Position numbers and translations under genes: made by a program
NCBI GenBank assembly: GCA_020284085.1
Contig: JACEVL010000334.1
Span: forward strand, 367,501 to 431,500
Source of the DNA: Aporrectodea caliginosa
Taxonomy: Eukaryota; Annelida; Clitellata; Crassiclitellata; Lumbricidae
Length of the DNA stretch: 64,000 nucleotides
Reading direction: 5' to 3'
The notes under the pieces: model-generated
What the model was told of the DNA's origin: nothing
What the model saw: the letters and a program-made list of their open reading frames with translations, nothing else
The model's database searches: none
Part shown: one piece after another, positions 62,168 to 64,000 of the stretch
Numbering within the stretch: the first letter of the stretch is position 1
Layout: every line of letters begins with the position of its first letter

Positions 62168-64000
62168 AACTACCCTCCATTTCGCTCTTCCTCCCTTTCC
62201 TCCATTTCGCTCTTCCTCCTTTTCCTCCATTTCGCTTTTCCTCCTTTTCCTCCATTTCGCTCTTCCTCCCTTTCCTCCATTTCGCTCTTCCTCCTTTTCC
62301 TCCATTTCGCTCTTCCTCCCTTTCCTCCATTTCGCTCTTCCTCCCTTTCCTCCATTTCGCTCTTCCTCCCTTTCCTCCATTTCGCTCTTCCTCCTTTTCC
62401 TCCATTTCGCTCTTCCTCCTTTTCCTCCATTTCGCTCTTCCTCCTTTTCCTCCATTTCGCTCTTCCTCCCTTTCCTCCATTTCGCTCTTCCTCCTTTTCC
62501 TCCATTTCGCTCTTCCTCCCTTTCCTCCATTTCGCTCTACCTCCCTTTCCTCCATTTCGCTCTTCCTCTCTTTCCTCCATTTCGCTCTTCCTCCTTTCCT
62601 CCATTTCGCTCTCTTCCTCCCTTTCCTCAATTTCGCTCTTCCTCCCTTTCCTCCATTTCGCTCTCTTCATCCCTTTCCTCCATTTCGCTCTCTTCCTCCC
62701 CTTTCCCCATTTCGCTCTCTTCCTCCCTTTCCTCCATTTCGCTCTCTTCCTCCTTACCCTCCATTTCGCTCTCTTCCTCCCTTTCCTCCATTTCGCTCTC
62801 TTCCTCCCTTTCCTCCATTTCGATCTCTTCCTCCCTTTCCTCCATTTCGCTCTCTTCCTTCCTACCCTCCATTTCGCTCTCTTCCTCCCTTTCCTCCATT
62901 TCGCTCTCTTCCTCCCTTTCCTCCATTTCGCTCAATCGCTCTTCCTCCCTTTCTTCCATTTCGTTCTCTTCCTCCCTTTCCTCCATTCGCTCGTCCTCCC
63001 TTTCCTCCATTTCGCTCTTCCTCCCTTTCCTCCATTTCGCTCTTCCTCCTTTTCCTCCATTTCGCTCTTCCTCCTTTTCCTCCATTTCGCTCTTCCTCCC
63101 TACCCTCCATTTCGCTCTTCCTCCCATTCCTCCATTTCGCTCTCTTCCTCCCTTTCCTCCATTTCGCTCTCTTCCTCCCTTTCCTCCATTTCGCTCTCTT
63201 CCTCCCTTTCCTCCATTTCGATCTCTTCCTCCCTTTCCTCCATTTCGATCTCTTACTCCCTTTCCTCCATTTCGATCTCTTCCTCCCTTTCCTCCATTTA
63301 GCTCTCTTCCTCCCTACCCTCCATTTCGCTCCCTTCCTCCCTTTCCTCCATTTCGCTTCCTTCCTCCCTTTCCTCCATTTCGCTCAATCGCTCTTCCTCC
63401 CTTTCCCCATTTCGCTCTCTTCCTCCCTTTCCTCCATTTCGCTCTCTTCCTCCCTACCCTCCATTTCGCTCTCTTCTTCCCTACCCTCCATTTCGCTATC
63501 TTCCTCTCTTTCCTCCATTTCGCTCTCTTCCTCCTTTTCCTCCATTTCGCTCTCTTCCTCCATTTCGCTCTCTTCCTCCCTTTCCTCCATTCCGTTCTCT
63601 TCCTCCCTACCCTCCATTTTACTCTCTTCCTCCATTTCTTCCATTTCGCTCTCTTCCTCCCTTTCCTCCATTTCTCTCTCTTCCTCCCTTTCCTCCATTT
63701 CGCTCTCTTCCTCCCTTTCCTCCATTTCGCTCTCTTCCTCCCTTTCCTCCATTTCGCTCTCTTCCTCCCCTTTCCTCCATTTCGCTCTCTTCCTCCTTTC
63801 CTCCATTTCGCTCCCTTCCCTCCATTTCACTCTCTTCCTGCCTTACCTCCATTTCGCTCTCTTCCTCCCTTACCTCCATCTCGCTCTCTTCCTCCCTTTC
63901 CTCCATTTCGCTCTCTTCCTTCCTACCCTCCATTTCGCTCTCTTCCTCCCTACACTCCATTTTGCTCTCTTCCTCCCTTTCCTCCATTTCGCTCTCTTCC
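62168..64000. repeat. Polypyrimidine minisatellite, 24- to 27-bp units, runs off the window
   Basis: Units of ctttcctccatttcgctctt with cctc; 24 bp long to about 62600, mostly 27 bp (extra tct) after that. Both lengths are multiples of 3, so the minus strand stays open as Glu/Arg/Met-rich sequence. At least 1.83 kb. Confidence 0.95.

Noticed and set aside
62067..63987. Glu/Arg/Met-rich frames of 120-190 codons on the minus strand
   Set aside because: Entirely a 24/27-bp purine-strand minisatellite; several frames are open at once. Kept only as a repeat finding.

Overview
The window is eukaryotic nuclear DNA from an animal. Its genes are split by GT-AG introns, the spaces between exons are filled with microsatellites, minisatellites, SINEs, LINE remnants and small DNA transposons, and the protein families are metazoan: a NEK9 kinase, a polycystin/REJ-type receptor with SRCR, trefoil and EGF modules, and an ankyrin-Mab-21 protein. 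A marine invertebrate, probably a deuterostome such as an echinoderm or hemichordate, fits best. That is inference from family content and repeat style; no marker gene settles it.

Layout. 1-2208: A/T-rich repeats, a CAG run and old retroposon pieces. 2209-3611 (+): the last two recognisable coding exons of a single-pass membrane protein (FN3 domain, transmembrane helix, acidic cytoplasmic tail). 3612-9290: no gene seen; tandem repeats, including about 840 bp of GA repeat, a long purine-rich tract and a retroposed insert inside a 20-bp-type tandem array. 9291-37842 (+): a NEK9 orthologue in at least 23 exons. I joined the exons by reading frame, splice phase and recall of the vertebrate protein's layout: kinase domain, RCC1 propeller, then a coiled-coil tail. 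One intron uses a GC donor. The exon 19/20 junction and the stop codon are unresolved.

Inside NEK9 intron 11, on the opposite strand (19123-23840), is an intronless gene for an ankyrin-repeat protein ending in a Mab-21/cGAS-like nucleotidyltransferase domain whose acidic residues are all present. Its frame is broken once, in a way that fits a 10-nt loss within an ankyrin repeat. NEK9 intron 15 holds a foldback (long inverted repeat) element of about 1.64 kb.

38451-43152: no convincing gene. It holds a LINE copy broken up by a foldback element, a SINE and a GC-rich 43-bp minisatellite. 43153-60853 (-): fourteen phase-consistent exons of a large extracellular receptor. From the N terminus: EGF x3, SRCR x2, an unassigned Cys-containing region, trefoil (P-type), about five PKD-like repeats, then REJ. 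The 5' end lies beyond the window or is unrecognised, and the expected 3' half (GPS, PLAT, membrane helices) was not found. 60854-64000: transposon remnants, then about 1.8 kb of a polypyrimidine minisatellite running off the window.

The genes do not form a pathway. The most interesting items are the nested antisense ankyrin-Mab-21 gene (a possible cGAS-like innate sensor), the mosaic REJ receptor, and several families of short hAT-like elements whose 8-bp target duplications can be read directly.
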